This document shows, one piece after another, positions 46,972 through 55,940 of a stretch of DNA of 64,000 nucleotides (position 1 is its first letter; each line of letters opens with the position of its first letter). The DNA comes from Coralliovum pocilloporae (GTDB lineage: Bacteria > Pseudomonadota > Alphaproteobacteria > Rhizobiales > Cohaesibacteraceae). The position numbers and the translations under genes are program-made. The notes beneath the pieces were generated by a model, which saw nothing but the letters and a program-made list of their open reading frames with translations, was not told the origin of the DNA and made no database searches. The stretch covers positions 806,001 through 870,000 of the forward strand of contig NZ_CP132542.1 in assembly GCF_030845175.1 (NCBI RefSeq), in the 5' to 3' direction.

Positions 46972-48594
46972 ATGAACAATATCTTTGATCAGGATCTTGA
47001 ACGGAACCCGGCGAACTATCAGCCGTTGACCCCTCTCACGTTTCTTGAACGCGCCGCGGCTATTTATCCTGACCGGACAGCCATTATCCACGGCTCCACA
47101 AAACGCTCCTATGGCGATTTCTATGCGCGAGCCCGCCAGCTCGCATCTGCTCTTGCTGCCCGGGGCATCGGCCGTGGTGATACGGTCTCAGCTGTTCTCT
47201 CCAATACGCCAGCCATGCTGGAAGCTCACTATGGTGTGCCTATGGCTGGCGGAGTCCTGCATTCAATCAACACCCGTCTGGATGCGGATATCATTGCTTT
47301 CCAGCTGGATCACGCCGAAACAAAGATCCTGATTACGGACAGGGAATTTGCTCCAACCGTCAAGGCCGCCCTCGCCAAGGCAAATGTCACCCCTCTGGTG
47401 ATCGATTATGACGATCCCGAATTTCCGCAGGATGGAGACCTGCTTGGATCGCTTGAATATGAGGATCTGATTGCCGAAGGCGACAGTGATTTCAACTGGC
47501 TGCAGCCTCTGGACGAATGGGACGCAATAAGCCTCAATTACACATCCGGCACCACAGGCAATCCCAAGGGAGTGGTCTATCACCATCGCGGCGCCCATCT
47601 GATGGTCTATTCCAATGTGATAGCCGCCAAGATGGAACAGCATCCTGTCTATCTCTGGACCCTGCCGATGTTTCATTGCAACGGATGGTGCTTCCCGTGG
47701 TCACTGTCTGTTGTTGCAGGGACCCATGTCTGTCTGCGCTGGGTCCGGGCAGACGCAATCTTCAATGCACTTGCAGAGCATAAGGTCACCCATCTTTGTG
47801 GTGCGCCGATTGTGATGGCAACCTTGCTGAACGCTGCAGACGGAGACAAGCGGGCGCTGGATCATCGCGTGGCTTTTGTCACCGCTGCAGCGCCTCCGCC
47901 TGAGGCCGTGCTTGCCGGTATGGCAGACGCCGGATTTGATGTGACCCATGTCTATGGCCTGACCGAATCCTATGGACCGGCAGTTGTCAACGAGTGGCAG
48001 GACAGCTGGGATGCTCTGCCATCAGCGGAACGCACCACCAAAATGGCGCGCCAGGGTGTCTGTTACCCGGCTCTTGATGGCCTCACAGTGATGAACCCTG
48101 AAACCATGGAACCCGTTCCGGCAGATGGCGAAACCATGGGTGAGGTCATGTTTCAGGGCAATATTGTCATGAAAGGCTATCTGAAGAACCCGGAGGCCAG
48201 TACGGAAGCCTTCCGGGGCGGATGGTTTCACTCCGGAGACCTTGGGGTCATGCATCCGGACGGCTACATCCAGCTCAAGGACAGGTCCAAGGATATCATC
48301 ATTTCAGGCGGCGAGAACATCTCATCCATCGAGGTGGAAGACGTGCTGTACAAGCACCCTCAGATTACAGCCGCCGCTGTTGTCGCCAAACCGGATGACA
48401 AGTGGGGAGAAACCCCGTGCGCTTTCGTGGAAACTTCTCCAGAGGCGAATCTGACGACTGAAGAGGTCATCAGCTGGTGCCGGGATCATCTGGCACACTA
48501 TAAATGCCCGCGTCATGTCATCTTTACAGACCTACCCAAAACGTCGACAGGTAAGATCCAGAAATTCGTCCTGCGCGAAGAAGCCCGCAAATAG
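46972..48594 (+). CDS. Medium-chain acyl-CoA synthetase (AlkK/DmdB-like)
   Basis: A 540-residue AMP-forming ligase. The N-terminal LTPLTFLERAAAIYPDRTAIIHG, the P-loop LNYTSGTTGNPKGVVYHHRGAHL, the block MFHCNGWCFPWSLSVVAGTHVCLR, HVYGLTESYGPAV, and GWFHSGDLGVMHPDGYIQLKDRSKDIIISGGENISS are all intact, as is the C-terminal lysine motif LPKTSTGKIQKF. This subgroup includes AlkK and methylmercaptopropionate-CoA ligases; the exact acid cannot be told. The start at MNNIFDQD is preceded by GAGG; a longer frame overlaps the permease gene and is unlikely. Confidence 0.92.
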   Translation: MNNIFDQDLERNPANYQPLTPLTFLERAAAIYPDRTAIIHGSTKRSYGDFYARARQLASALAARGIGRGDTVSAVLSNTPAMLEAHYGVPMAGGVLHSINTRLDADIIAFQLDHAETKILITDREFAPTVKAALAKANVTPLVIDYDDPEFPQDGDLLGSLEYEDLIAEGDSDFNWLQPLDEWDAISLNYTSGTTGNPKGVVYHHRGAHLMVYSNVIAAKMEQHPVYLWTLPMFHCNGWCFPWSLSVVAGTHVCLRWVRADAIFNALAEHKVTHLCGAPIVMATLLNAADGDKRALDHRVAFVTAAAPPPEAVLAGMADAGFDVTHVYGLTESYGPAVVNEWQDSWDALPSAERTTKMARQGVCYPALDGLTVMNPETMEPVPADGETMGEVMFQGNIVMKGYLKNPEASTEAFRGGWFHSGDLGVMHPDGYIQLKDRSKDIIISGGENISSIEVEDVLYKHPQITAAAVVAKPDDKWGETPCAFVETSPEANLTTEEVISWCRDHLAHYKCPRHVIFTDLPKTSTGKIQKFVLREEARK

Positions 48595-48637
48595 CAGGAT
48601 CCAGCATCGGGGCCCAGTATTCAGAGTTCGGCCAATG

Positions 48638-48673
48638 AAAAACGCCACGCGTCTATCGACAGCGTGGCGTTTT
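48638..48673. terminator. Bidirectional terminator between the acyl-CoA ligase and DUF465 genes
   Basis: AAAACGCCACGC (48639-48650) and GCGTGGCGTTTT (48662-48673) are exact complements. A and T tracts on the two sides let it serve both convergent genes. Confidence 0.92.
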
Positions 48674-48701
48674 CAATCATGACTGTGTCAGTCAAATCAA
48701 T

Positions 48702-48881
48702 CTAATGCACTGTATCATCCGAGCAGAGGCGCCGGATCTCATCTTTAAGCTGAAGCTTCTTGCGCTTGAGAGAAGCCACTTCGAGAGAATCCATACTCGG
48801 GTGAGTCATGGCCTCTTCCAGTTGACGCTCCAAAGCCTGGTGACGACGCTCCAGTTCTTGCAGATGCGAATCCATGGACAT
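48702..48881 (-). CDS. Small DUF465 (YdcH-family) protein, minus-strand copy
   Basis: A 59-residue protein, MSMDSHLQELERRHQALERQ at the N-terminus, then EEAMTHPSMDSLEVASLKRKKLQLKDEIRRL. The helical hairpin with the turn near HPSMD and the basic KRKKLQLKDEI helix is the DUF465 pattern. GGAGG lies five bases before ATG. It sits divergently to a second DUF465 gene (49158-49364). No function is established for the family. Confidence 0.85.
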   Translation of the reverse strand: MSMDSHLQELERRHQALERQLEEAMTHPSMDSLEVASLKRKKLQLKDEIRRLCSDDTVH

Positions 48882-49157
48882 TCAAACCTCCATTGTCGTT
48901 TCAGCCGCAGTGGCCCATACCTCTTGGTCGGTATGAGCACAACTTGATGAGTGTTGCACGGAAACGACTCGCTGTCGAACATGTTCCATGAAAATTTTAT
49001 GACGCAGCGCAACACAATAAACAGAGTGTTGACCACACCCGAATGAATTAACAAGAGAGACCAAAATCATAGGTAGATGCGATGACGCTTTCCTGAATTT
49101 GTGATACTGTTGGCAAATCTATTCAGCCGTTCTCGAACATCAGACGCCGGGTATTCC

Positions 49158-49364
49158 ATGACATCAGAAGAAGAACACGAATTGCGCATCGAGCTGGCTC
49201 GTCTGCGTCAGGAACACAGTGATCTGGATGCAGCTATTCTGGCACTTTTCGAGACAGGCCGTTCTGATCCTCTCTCCCTGCAGCGCATGAAGAAGAAAAA
49301 GCTCGCTCTCAAAGATCGCATTGTCGCGATCGAGGACCAGATAATCCCCGACATAATCGCCTGA
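49158..49364 (+). CDS. Small DUF465 (YdcH-family) protein, plus-strand copy
   Basis: A 68-residue protein starting [20 protein letters not shown] with the family helix [23 protein letters not shown]. It is upstream of purE by 82 bases, a neighbourhood kept in related genomes. The start is the ATG directly before TSEEE; a longer frame adds 19 residues that lack family character. Function unknown. Confidence 0.85.
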   Translation: MTSEEEHELRIELARLRQEHSDLDAAILALFETGRSDPLSLQRMKKKKLALKDRIVAIEDQIIPDIIA

Positions 49365-49446
49365 AAACAGCCCTTGCCTGCCCGTTCAACATCTCTATAA
49401 TCCGCGCCTTTCCAGCCTGCACCACAGCCAAACCGGGATTGAGCCG

Positions 49447-49947
49447 ATGACAGAGGCAAAAGGGGCGCCAGTCGCCATCATTATGGGCAGCCAGTCCGAC
49501 TGGCCAACCATGAAACACGGCGCAGACATTCTCGACAGTCTGCAGATTCCTTATGATGCCCGCATCGTTTCCGCGCACCGGACACCGGATCGTCTCGTGG
49601 ACTTCGCAAAGACAGCCCGGGACAATGGCCACAAGGTCATCATTGCCGGCGCCGGTGGTGCCGCTCATCTGCCGGGAATGACGGCTGCCTTTACCCCGCT
49701 TCCGGTCTTCGGTGTACCAGTCCAGTCGCGCGCCCTGAGCGGTCAGGACAGCCTCCTTTCCATTGTCCAGATGCCCGCAGGCATCCCGGTCGGAACCCTC
49801 GCAATCGGAAAGGCGGGCGCAGCCAATGCGGCCCTTCTGGCAGCAAGCGTTCTGGCCCTTTCTGATCAGGGCATTGCCGACCGTCTGGATGCCTGGCGCC
49901 AGACCAACACCGATTCCATTGCTGAGGTTCCCGTCGATGAAGACTGA
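49447..49947 (+). CDS. purE: N5-carboxyaminoimidazole ribonucleotide mutase
   Basis: A 166-residue class I PurE, which moves the carboxyl group in purine synthesis. The signature [24 protein letters not shown], the block [23 protein letters not shown] and [45 protein letters not shown] are complete. It overlaps purK by 11 bases, so the enzymes are made together. Confidence 0.98.
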   Translation: MTEAKGAPVAIIMGSQSDWPTMKHGADILDSLQIPYDARIVSAHRTPDRLVDFAKTARDNGHKVIIAGAGGAAHLPGMTAAFTPLPVFGVPVQSRALSGQDSLLSIVQMPAGIPVGTLAIGKAGAANAALLAASVLALSDQGIADRLDAWRQTNTDSIAEVPVDED

Positions 49948-51037
49948 CACGGCTCCCCTCACCCCCGGCTCAACAATCGGCATGCTTGGCGGTGGTCAGC
50001 TTGGCCGTATGATGGCGCTGGCAGCGGCACGCCTCGGACTTGACGTCCATGTTTATTGTCCCGATGAGAACAGCCCCGCTTTCTCTGTCGCCAAAGCCTA
50101 TACTTGCGCGGCCTATGAGGATGAGACCAGCCTGATAACCTTTGCCCAATCCGTCGATGTGGTGACCTACGAGTTCGAGAATGTTCCGTCCGCCACGGCA
50201 GAACTTCTTGCACAATATGTACCGGTCCGCCCCGGCACCAAGGCACTGGACGTGTGCCAGGACAGGCTCACGGAAAAGACATTCATTTCAAGTCTTGGCA
50301 TTGAGGTCGCACCCTTTGCCGACATCGCTTCAGATGAAGATCTCCTGTCGGCAGCGGACCGGATTGGCCTGCCCGCCATTCTGAAAACCCGTCGTTTTGG
50401 ATATGACGGCAAGGGTCAGACAACCCTGCGCACCCGGGATGACCTCACAGGCGCACGTGATGCCATTGGCGGCGGCCCGGCCATTCTGGAAGGGTTTGTT
50501 CCCTTCGAACGCGAAGTTTCGATTATCGCAGCCAGAAATCCGGACGGACAATGCCGGATCTATGACATTGCCGAGAACAGGCATGAGAACCATATCCTGC
50601 GTGAAACCAATGTTCCCGCCAATATCAGCCCGGATGTGATCGAGAAGGCCAACACAGCCGTCCAGTCGCTGATGGATGAACTCGGCTATATCGGCGTCAT
50701 CGCCGTTGAGCTCTTTCTGGTACGCGAAGAAGATGGTGACCGACTGGTCGTCAATGAAATCGCACCACGAGTCCACAATTCCGGCCACTGGACAGAGGCT
50801 GTCTGTCCTGTTGACCAGTTCGAGCAGCATATTCGCGCTGTAGCAGGCTGGCCTCTTGGCCAGACTGAGCGACTGGCCGATGTGGTGATGACCAATATTC
50901 TTGGCAGCGAATCGAATAACTGGCAGGCCTTTGCAGCCGACCCGGACACAGTCCTGCACCTCTATGGCAAGGCAGAGCCCCGCGATGGTCGGAAAATGGG
51001 CCATATGACCCGCATCATCCGGTCAGGCGAAGCCTGA
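49937..51037 (+). CDS. purK: 5-(carboxyamino)imidazole ribonucleotide synthase
   Basis: A 366-residue ATP-grasp enzyme that makes N5-CAIR for Pur[26 protein letters not shown] at the N-terminus, [14 protein letters not shown] in the ATP-grasp domain, and [15 protein letters not shown] near the end are diagnostic. The start [10 protein letters not shown] overlaps the end of purE by 11 bases. Confidence 0.97.
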   Translation: MKTDTAPLTPGSTIGMLGGGQLGRMMALAAARLGLDVHVYCPDENSPAFSVAKAYTCAAYEDETSLITFAQSVDVVTYEFENVPSATAELLAQYVPVRPGTKALDVCQDRLTEKTFISSLGIEVAPFADIASDEDLLSAADRIGLPAILKTRRFGYDGKGQTTLRTRDDLTGARDAIGGGPAILEGFVPFEREVSIIAARNPDGQCRIYDIAENRHENHILRETNVPANISPDVIEKANTAVQSLMDELGYIGVIAVELFLVREEDGDRLVVNEIAPRVHNSGHWTEAVCPVDQFEQHIRAVAGWPLGQTERLADVVMTNILGSESNNWQAFAADPDTVLHLYGKAEPRDGRKMGHMTRIIRSGEA

Positions 51038-51180
51038 TGAGGGTGCATTTCTTGGCGCAGACCAGTGGACAAAGCCATTACGACGTGCTAATCACAATGA
51101 AAATTCGGAGCGCCTTTACGGCGAACCATTAGGTATTCCCGAAATTTCGAAGCTAACGCTAGAGACACAGGATAAAACGC

Positions 51181-51408
51181 GTGCAGGTACTCGTTCGCGA
51201 CAATAATGTCGATCAGGCTCTTAAAGCCCTTAAGAAGAAGATGCAGCGTGAAGGCATCTTCCGTGAAATGAAGCTGCGTAACCATTACGAAAAGCCGTCG
51301 GAAAAGAAAGCTCGCGAAAGCGCTGAAGCCGTCCGTCGTGCCCGTAAGCTTGCTCGCAAGCGCGCACAGCGTGAAGGCCTGCTGCCATCAAAAGGCCGCC
51401 GCCGCTAA
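51181..51408 (+). CDS. rpsU: 30S ribosomal protein S21
   Basis: A 75-residue basic ribosomal protein that starts with [46 protein letters not shown] matches the family. A Lys/Arg-rich tail ends the protein. An AGGA site precedes the start. Its terminator forms the left copy of a 63-bp direct repeat (51412-51474). Confidence 0.97.
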   Translation: MQVLVRDNNVDQALKALKKKMQREGIFREMKLRNHYEKPSEKKARESAEAVRRARKLARKRAQREGLLPSKGRRR

Positions 51409-51411
51409 GAC

Positions 51412-51474
51412 TGTCTCAGTCTTCCAAAAGTTTTAGGCACGCATGACATGTCATGCGTGCTTTTTGTGTTTGTG
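51412..51474 (+). repeat. Direct repeat, left copy, containing the rpsU terminator
   Basis: A 63-base block from TGTCTCAGTC to TTTGTG. The same block recurs at 55941-56003 with 4 mismatches (offsets 3, 9, 38 and 39). Weaker similarity continues for about 20 bases after it (GTTCTGGTGGAGTTGGGA against GCTCTGGCGAAGTGGGAG). The two copies frame gntR-dctPQM. Confidence 0.9.
51437..51470 (+). terminator. rpsU terminator
   Basis: GCACGCATGACA and TGTCATGCGTGC abut as a perfect palindrome and fold into a stem of about 10 bp with a small loop, followed by TTTTTGTGTTTG. Confidence 0.93.
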
Positions 51475-51593
51475 AGCCTCGTTCTGGTGGAGTTGGGAAG
51501 TCTACGCTTGAATCTGAAGGCTTTCTGCAGATGTCCGCCGCGCCAGACAGAAAACTCCCTCCGCAGAACTGACCGAGTTTATGGGCTTAAACC

Positions 51594-51700
51594 CTAAAGT
51601 ATCAGACCTTTAACTTGAATTGGCAGCGATGCTCTAAGAGTTTGTTTCTGCGCGAGCTTCTATCTGAAAAGTCTATCAACTTTTCAGAAGCACGCTGTAG
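51594..51700 (+). repeat. Dispersed intergenic repeat, copy D (full length)
   Basis: Begins CTAAAGTATCAGACCTTTAA, contains GCTCTAAGAGTTTGTTTC and GCGCGAGC, has the same hairpin CTGAAAAGT / ACTTTTCAG, and ends AAGCACGCTGTAG. It lies inside the accessory interval between rpsU and gntR. Confidence 0.88.
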
Positions 51701-51757
51701 TCGGATTATCCAGCACTTGAAGGTGTTTGCAGTGCCTGCGCACTCGCAAGACCGGGA

Positions 51758-52450
51758 TCACCTCGCCCTCGCTACCAGCTGATATCCAGGTTTAGCAATT
51801 GCCCGGACCATAGTAATCGGAGCATCATTGATCCAGGTGGTTCGCTCAATAACAAACAAAGCCTCCTCCACATCAGATGCCAAGAGCTCGGCTTCTTGAC
51901 GCGTTGCTCTTTTGGCAAGGAAACGAACTTCACAATCGCTGTAGGGGCGATTCCGGATAAGCCACTCATTGGCGCTTTCGCGGCTCAGGTCAACATCCAG
52001 AACTTCCGGCGTGGTCGCATGGACAATCCATCTGTCCTCAAAAATATAAGGTTGCTTGTCGGCCATATGCAGCGCCTGAACGTGAAGCATCTCGGTGGGC
52101 TCGGCAAGACCGAACGCAGACGCAATGCGCGGCGGGGAAACACGAATGTCCCGAGAGACCAGGAAGTAACTGTAATCTTTCCCGGCGGCTTCGATTTCCA
52201 GACGCGTGATCGGGATATCAAATGTGGTGCGCGTGATCGGATGCAACGTGACCGTTGTTCCACCCTTGCGGCGACGATCAACCGTGCCGCTTTGGGCGAG
52301 GTCCAGCATGGCCCTCTGAACGGTGGTTCGAGAGCATTGGAATTCCTCCGCAAGCTCCTGATCATTCGGGAGCTTTGCACCCGGTAGTAACTCACGATCC
52401 AGAACACGTCGCTTTATCTCGTCTCGTATGGCTATCCAGTTACTGTTCAT
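51758..52450 (-). CDS. GntR-family (HutC subfamily) transcriptional regulator
   Basis: A protein of 230 residues. The winged helix at the N-terminus shows WIAIRDEIKRRVLDRELLPGAKLPNDQELAEEFQCSRTTVQRAMLDL, followed by a UTRA ligand-binding domain (about residues 85-228) with DIPITRLEIEAAG, LHVQALHMADKQPYIFEDRWI and FVIERTTWINDAPITMVRAIAKPGYQLVAR. It is divergent from a TRAP transporter operon, so it most likely represses that operon until the transported acid or a product binds. The start at ATG 52450 is a choice; a GTG eight codons earlier is possible. Confidence 0.9.
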   Translation of the reverse strand: MNSNWIAIRDEIKRRVLDRELLPGAKLPNDQELAEEFQCSRTTVQRAMLDLAQSGTVDRRRKGGTTVTLHPITRTTFDIPITRLEIEAAGKDYSYFLVSRDIRVSPPRIASAFGLAEPTEMLHVQALHMADKQPYIFEDRWIVHATTPEVLDVDLSRESANEWLIRNRPYSDCEVRFLAKRATRQEAELLASDVEEALFVIERTTWINDAPITMVRAIAKPGYQLVARAR

Positions 52451-52537
52451 TCCCGGACCCTTTGGTTTTAGCACCTGAACAATGTTGCTGTGTCTGGACG
52501 ACCAGCGAGCCAGATACGACTGGCTTCCAGAATTAGA

Positions 52538-52612
52538 TTGACTCTCATATTATGTGCATGCTTAAAAAAATATGGCAACAGCTTATAATGAGCTGCATGT
52601 TGGGAGGAAACC
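52538..52612 (+). promoter_or_regulatory. dctPQM promoter region with inverted repeat over the -10 box
   Basis: A perfect TATAAT (52584-52589) lies inside the inverted repeat CAGCT-N7-AGCTG (52579-52595), a likely operator for the divergent GntR protein. The -35 partner at the right distance is weak (near 52561). Another possible start uses TTGACT at 52538-52543. A GGGAGG ribosome site at 52602 serves dctP. Confidence 0.45.
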
Positions 52613-53698
52613 ATGAAACGCAGAGATTTTGTGAAAGCAGGAGTATTTGGGGTCGCGGCAACATCGTTGGCGGCTCCTGCTGTCGCTAAGGATGTTCGGC
52701 AATGGAACATGGTCACAGCTTGGCCGAAAAATCTGCCTGGCCCAGGAGTTGCCGCACAGATGCTGGCGGACCGGATCACGACCTTGTCGGGTGGGCGGCT
52801 TCAGGTGAAGCTCCACGCTGCGGGAGAGCTTGTACCCGGCCGGGGCGTCTTCGACGCCGTATCCGAAGGCACAGCAGAACTATATCACGCTGTTCCAGCC
52901 TATTGGGGCTCCAAATCCAAGGGTATCCTGCTGTTCGGATCACAGCCTTTCGGCTTGCGGGCAGATGAGCAGTTTGGCTGGCTCTATCACGGTGGCGGGC
53001 AGGCTTTGTATGACGAAATCTATGCACGCTTTAATCTCAAGCCGTTTCTCTGTGGCAATTCAGGCCCTCAATGGCAGGGCTGGTTCCGAAATGAGATCAA
53101 GTCGCTTGATGATCTGAAGGGTCTCAAATTCCGCACAACAGGTCTCGCATCACAGATGTGCTCAAAAATCGGGATGGCCGTACAGGCGATGGGTCCGCGC
53201 GATATGTTCCAGGGCCTGCAAACAGGCGCCTTAGACGCGGGCGAATTCATCGGTCCCTGGACTGACAGCGCCATCGGGTTCCAGCAAGTCGCCAAGAACT
53301 ACTATTGGCCAGGGGTGGGTGAGCCGTCTTCAGCTGAGGAATGCGCCATCAATGCCACTGCCTATGCAGAACTGCCTGACGACCTGAAACAGGCGGTCAG
53401 CTTTGCCTGTGAAAGCCTCTACAACCCGGTCTGGACAGAATACACCACCAAGCACGCACAGGCCCTAGCGCGTCTGGTGGCAGAAGAGGGTGTTCAGGTA
53501 CGCACTTTGCCCGCTGACGTTATTGCAGCAATGGGCGCGGCATCTGTCGAAATTATGGACGAGCTGTCACAGGACGAAGACGAGCTGGTACGTCGGATTA
53601 CCCAAAGCTTCCTGACTTATCGCGATGCTGTCGGCTCATACATGAGCTATGCAGACAACGGTCAGATGAACGCACGCGCAGGCGTTCTGGGATACTGA
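52613..53698 (+). CDS. dctP: TRAP transporter substrate-binding protein (TakP/FcbT1-like)
   Basis: A 361-residue periplasmic binding protein. It starts MKRRDFVKAGVFGVAATSLAAPAVAKD, a twin-arginine-type signal. The body resembles TakP and the mannitol/chloroaromatic TRAP group: AGELVPGRGVFDAVSEGTAELYHAVPAYW, LKFRTTGLASQMCSKIGMAVQAMGPRDMFQGLQTGALDAGEFIGPWTD, and NYYWPGVGEPSSAEECAINATAYAELP. The Arg in LKFRTTG is the usual carboxylate ligand, so an organic acid such as a 2-oxoacid is the likely cargo. The dctQ and dctM genes follow. Confidence 0.92.
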   Translation: MKRRDFVKAGVFGVAATSLAAPAVAKDVRQWNMVTAWPKNLPGPGVAAQMLADRITTLSGGRLQVKLHAAGELVPGRGVFDAVSEGTAELYHAVPAYWGSKSKGILLFGSQPFGLRADEQFGWLYHGGGQALYDEIYARFNLKPFLCGNSGPQWQGWFRNEIKSLDDLKGLKFRTTGLASQMCSKIGMAVQAMGPRDMFQGLQTGALDAGEFIGPWTDSAIGFQQVAKNYYWPGVGEPSSAEECAINATAYAELPDDLKQAVSFACESLYNPVWTEYTTKHAQALARLVAEEGVQVRTLPADVIAAMGAASVEIMDELSQDEDELVRRITQSFLTYRDAVGSYMSYADNGQMNARAGVLGY

Positions 53699-53755
53699 TA
53701 TTTGACGTTGCTCACCGGTGGGTGATTAGCCCGCCGGTGGCACATTGAGGCCAGA

Positions 53756-54256
53756 GTGCAGCAGTTAATCAAAGCATTGGACGGCTTTAGTCGTACAGTC
53801 GGGTCAGCCATACGGTGGCTGGCCCTGGCTATGGTACTGGTTCAATTCTTCATCGTTGTGGCCCGTTACGTCTTCGGGTTCAGCGATGTCGCGATCAATG
53901 AATCCGTCCTTTATATGCATGCAACCCTGTTCATGCTGGGCGCCGGATACACTTTGCTGGTCGGTGGTCATGTGCGCGTGGATATCTTCTACAACAGGCT
54001 GGGTGATGCTGGCCGACGCCGTATTGATCTGTTTGGCCACCTCGTACTGCTGATGCCGACAATGGTGGCCATTCTCTATTGGTCCTGGCCAGCCGTAGCG
54101 AATTCCTGGAGCATTCTGGAGGGGCCGCTCTCAGTGGGTGGTATCAAGGCCGTTTTCCTCCTGAAAACGCTCATTCCCGCCTTTTGCGGCCTTCTGTTGC
54201 TACAATCAGCAGCCGAAGTGCTGCGCCTTCTGATTGGAGACCAGGCGCGTGATTGA
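53756..54256 (+). CDS. dctQ: TRAP transporter small membrane subunit
   Basis: A 166-residue four-helix membrane protein. Helices lie at about residues 18-38, 52-70, 93-113 and 136-155. The conserved MLGAGYTLLVGGHVRVDIFYNRL is the family block after helix 2. It starts with GTG and ends in an 8-base overlap with dctM. With DctM it forms the sodium-coupled permease. Confidence 0.9.
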   Translation: MQQLIKALDGFSRTVGSAIRWLALAMVLVQFFIVVARYVFGFSDVAINESVLYMHATLFMLGAGYTLLVGGHVRVDIFYNRLGDAGRRRIDLFGHLVLLMPTMVAILYWSWPAVANSWSILEGPLSVGGIKAVFLLKTLIPAFCGLLLLQSAAEVLRLLIGDQARD

Positions 54257-55799
54257 ATATCTTGATCTCCTGATGTTCGCGGTGCTGATGGTGGCCATCT
54301 TGTCCGGCTTTCCAGTCGCGTTCAGCATCGCCGGAACCGCTATTCTGTTCGCTTTTTTGGGATGGTTTTTAGGGGTGATGAATATCTCCCTGCTGGGGGC
54401 CATGTCACAACGCATTTTCGGCCTTTTGACCAATGGCGTGCTGATCGCCATCCCGCTTTTCGTGCTGATGGGCGCGGTGCTGGAAAAAAGCCGGATCGCT
54501 GAGGATATGCTGGAAACAATGGGGCGATCATTCGGCAACCTGCGCGGTGGACTTGGTCTTTCCGTTGTTCTGGTGGGTATGCTGCTGGCGGCGTCAACGG
54601 GAATTGTCGGCGCGACGGTGATCGCTATGGGGCTGATTGCCCTACCCACCATGTTGCGCGCGGGTTATGATTCCCGACTGGCTGCGGGTATCGTCTGCGC
54701 CTCTGGTACGCTGGGCCAGATTATACCGCCATCGACCTTGCTGATTATTCTGTCTGATGTGGTGTCAAACGCCTATCAGCAGGCCCAGTACGAGCAGGGC
54801 AAGTTTGCGATAGATACGATCTCCGTGGGTCAGATTTTTGCAGCCGCCTTACTGCCCGGACTAACAATGGTGGTTCTCTACATTCTCTACATTCTGGTCC
54901 GTGGCGTCATTCGGCCCGGAGACCTGCCGGTTGTGGAGAGCTCCGAAGCTCATTTGTCTCTGTCAAAAGCGCTGCCAGCCATTCTTCCAGCGATCCTGCT
55001 GATTCTGGCTGTTCTCGGCGCGATCCTGAGTGGCATCGCCTCCCCCACCGAGGCTGCATCGGTTGGCGGACTTGGCGCGATCCTGATGGCGGCGATCAAA
55101 ACCGGACAGTTCCGGAAAACCATGTTTCTGGGAACCACCAGCCTTGTATTGCTGGCCATAGGTGCAGGCCTCTATCCTGTTCGTCTGCAACGCAGCGACC
55201 TGGAGGTGTTCGACTATGTCATAGGCGCCGGATATGTGATGCTCAGCCTGTTCGGGGCAATCGCCATATGGCTCGCAATCCGCTCATTGATCCGCCGGAA
55301 CACCTTGCAGCCTGCGCTAAACGCGACCGTCTCAATGACATCCATGATCTTCAGCACCATCCTGGCAGCAGGTATCTTCTCACTGGTGTTCATCGGTCTG
55401 GGCGGAGAAGAACGCGTGCACAGCCTGCTGACCGATCTGCCCGGCGGCCCCACAGGGGCTTTGCTGTTTTGCATGCTGTTTATCTTTGTACTCGGCTTTT
55501 TCCTGGACTTCGTCGAAATCACAGTGATCGTCCTGCCACTGGTCATGCCCACGCTGATCTTGATGGGACATGATCCAGTGTGGCTGTCGGTGTTGATCGC
55601 CATCAACCTGCAAACCTCTTTCCTCACCCCGCCGTTTGGATTTTCCCTGTTCTACCTGCGTGGGGTCGCGCCAAAAGAGATCAGCACCGGACAAATCTAT
55701 GCGGGGGTGGCTCCGTTCATTCTCATCCAGATCGTCGCTGTCGCAATTATCTGGTTCCTGCCACAAATCGCCACTCTGTTGCCGGATCTGCTTTTCTAA
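54249..55799 (+). CDS. dctM: TRAP transporter large permease subunit (extended type)
   Basis: A 516-residue sodium-symport permease. LLMFAVLMVAILSGFPVAFSIAGTAILFA begins the first half; ASTGIVGATVIAMGLIALPTMLRAGY and ASGTLGQIIPPSTLLIILSDV form the ion and substrate cradle, mirrored in LLFCMLFIFVLGFFLDFVEITVIVLPLVMP and NLQTSFLTPPFGFSLFYLRG. At over 500 residues it is longer than classical DctM of about 430, because of extra helices in the centre (about residues 260-370). That matches the TakM/FcbT3 type. The GTG at 54249 overlaps the dctQ stop. Confidence 0.93.
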   Translation: MIEYLDLLMFAVLMVAILSGFPVAFSIAGTAILFAFLGWFLGVMNISLLGAMSQRIFGLLTNGVLIAIPLFVLMGAVLEKSRIAEDMLETMGRSFGNLRGGLGLSVVLVGMLLAASTGIVGATVIAMGLIALPTMLRAGYDSRLAAGIVCASGTLGQIIPPSTLLIILSDVVSNAYQQAQYEQGKFAIDTISVGQIFAAALLPGLTMVVLYILYILVRGVIRPGDLPVVESSEAHLSLSKALPAILPAILLILAVLGAILSGIASPTEAASVGGLGAILMAAIKTGQFRKTMFLGTTSLVLLAIGAGLYPVRLQRSDLEVFDYVIGAGYVMLSLFGAIAIWLAIRSLIRRNTLQPALNATVSMTSMIFSTILAAGIFSLVFIGLGGEERVHSLLTDLPGGPTGALLFCMLFIFVLGFFLDFVEITVIVLPLVMPTLILMGHDPVWLSVLIAINLQTSFLTPPFGFSLFYLRGVAPKEISTGQIYAGVAPFILIQIVAVAIIWFLPQIATLLPDLLF

Positions 55800-55940
55800 A
55801 CCCGGGCAAATGATATCTGACCAGCCGGAACAAACCCCAGACACCAGCGCCCTGTATCGTCACCGGCAGTCCAAATGAAACCGGTTTGGCAGTTTGTTTG
55901 ATTGGGCCAGCTCTGGTCAAAAGGCCACCGCTGCCAAGAA

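Larger units (their letters stand above)
51409..51757. other. Intergenic region between rpsU and gntR
   Basis: It holds the left direct repeat with the rpsU terminator (51412-51474) and a full copy of the dispersed repeat (51594-51700), with no gene. The left island boundary probably lies just past 51474. Confidence 0.6.
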
